The notes under the pieces were generated by a model. The model was not told where the DNA came from. It did not search any database and worked only from the letters and a program-made list of their open reading frames with translations. 7,216 nt of DNA from positions 1 through 7,216 of the forward strand of contig CAJKZL010000147.1 in assembly GCA_905204385.1 (NCBI GenBank), given 5' to 3'. The DNA is from an uncultured Odoribacter sp. (GTDB taxonomy: Bacteria; Bacteroidota; Bacteroidia; Bacteroidales; Marinifilaceae). This document shows positions 6,841-7,216 of the stretch, one piece after another. The position numbers and the translations under genes are program-made. Every line of letters starts with the position of its first letter. Position 1 is the stretch's first letter.

Positions 6841-7216
6841 ATTCTGCCATCTGTCGATACAATTCTTCCCGCTGAGCGATTCTTTGCTTGAGAAGTTTCA
6901 TATAATACTTTAGATAAACGGTTATTTCGTTCTGCTGATCAGGATTCTTGATTTTTTCTTTTGCCTGATTCAGACATTTCAATGCTTCCTCATAATTCCC
7001 TGCGTTTTCATAGTACCAAGCCAAGTTCATACAGGCCTGAACGGCAATCCGGTCCTTGTGTTGCCGGGCTGCTTCCCATATTTTTTTAGCTTGTTCCTGA
7101 TCTCCGTTTTGCCACAATACATCCCCCACTTTCAGCATCTTTTCCCCATTGTATATCCTTCGCTCGGTTCTTTCCCAGTTCGGAACCATTTTTCTGGCAC
7201 TTTTGGCTCCTTGGTC
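6839..7216 (-). CDS. TPR-like protein, C-terminal part (probably DUF6340 family), running off the window
   Basis: The frame has a stop (TAG at 6839-6841) and stays open to the window edge, so the true start lies beyond 7216; the first visible codons read DQGAKSARKMVPNWERTERR. The ATG at 7189 is probably internal. About 125 residues are visible. They form a helical, charged, tetratricopeptide-like region: one unit around WQNGDQEQAKKIWEAA and a clear TPR-type unit with A-x-x-N-L-A-W-Y-Y, a G-N-Y turn and E-E-A-L. The end is a long basic helix with YYMKLLKQRIAQREELYRQ. The combination of a PNWERTERR lead-in, a weight-of-load type WEAA repeat, an ACMNLAWYYE helix and a closing LKQRI helix resembles from memory the C-terminal half of DUF6340 proteins of Bacteroidales, often lipoproteins of unknown function; no signal peptide can be judged here. 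It precedes the helicase by 10 bp and likely shares its transcript. Confidence 0.7.
   Translation of the reverse strand, partial: DQGAKSARKMVPNWERTERRIYNGEKMLKVGDVLWQNGDQEQAKKIWEAARQHKDRIAVQACMNLAWYYENAGNYEEALKCLNQAKEKIKNPDQQNEITVYLKYYMKLLKQRIAQREELYRQMAE

Noticed and set aside
1..7216. Mobile elements, CRISPR arrays, tRNA or rRNA genes, defence system
   Set aside because: No transposase, direct-repeat array, cloverleaf or rRNA-like segment was seen. The helicase-nuclease has the standard AddA/RecB layout and no neighbouring defence genes are in the window.

Overview
The window looks like a chromosomal stretch from an anaerobic Bacteroidota bacterium, most likely order Bacteroidales. Three things suggest this: a well-formed Bacteroidota-type promoter (TTTG, 18-bp spacer, TATCTTTG) ahead of an RRM gene; protein types common in that group (short glycine/arginine-tailed RRM protein, AddA/RecB-like helicase-nuclease starting directly at its Walker A motif, a probable DUF6340-type protein); and little use of Shine-Dalgarno sequences. 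A butyrate kinase gene points towards a butyrate-forming lineage such as the Odoribacteraceae (Odoribacter, Butyricimonas). That narrower placement is inference.

Left half, plus strand (1-3042). The window opens inside a serine hydrolase / beta-lactamase-fold gene whose frame is cut by a TAA at 482-484 and then continues with good family similarity to 796, so it is annotated as a nonsense-interrupted pseudogene (or a base-call error). Its end overlaps by 26 bp the start of a type-I glycerate kinase (771-1892). After a 58-bp gap follows butyrate kinase (1951-3042). The two kinases probably share transcription, although a weak candidate promoter lies just ahead of butyrate kinase. No phosphate butyryltransferase, the usual partner of butyrate kinase, lies next to it.

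Middle (3043-3661). A 244-bp spacer holds a strong candidate promoter and a leader of roughly 125-130 nt for a 106-aa RRM RNA-binding protein (3287-3607). Part of the leader can pair with the start codon region. The gene ends at a near-perfect, A-tract/T-tract-flanked hairpin that should terminate transcription from both sides.

Right half, minus strand (3664-7216). A 1054-aa AddA/RecB-type UvrD helicase with a C-terminal PD-(D/E)XK nuclease is read towards the shared terminator. It lies 10 bp downstream of a gene for a TPR-like protein (probably DUF6340 family) that runs off the right edge, and the two look like one operon. No RNA genes, insertion sequences, CRISPR arrays or origins were seen. 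Most of the window is ordinary housekeeping or metabolic content. The points that most deserve a second look are the interrupted hydrolase, the foldable leader of the RRM gene, and the lone butyrate kinase.
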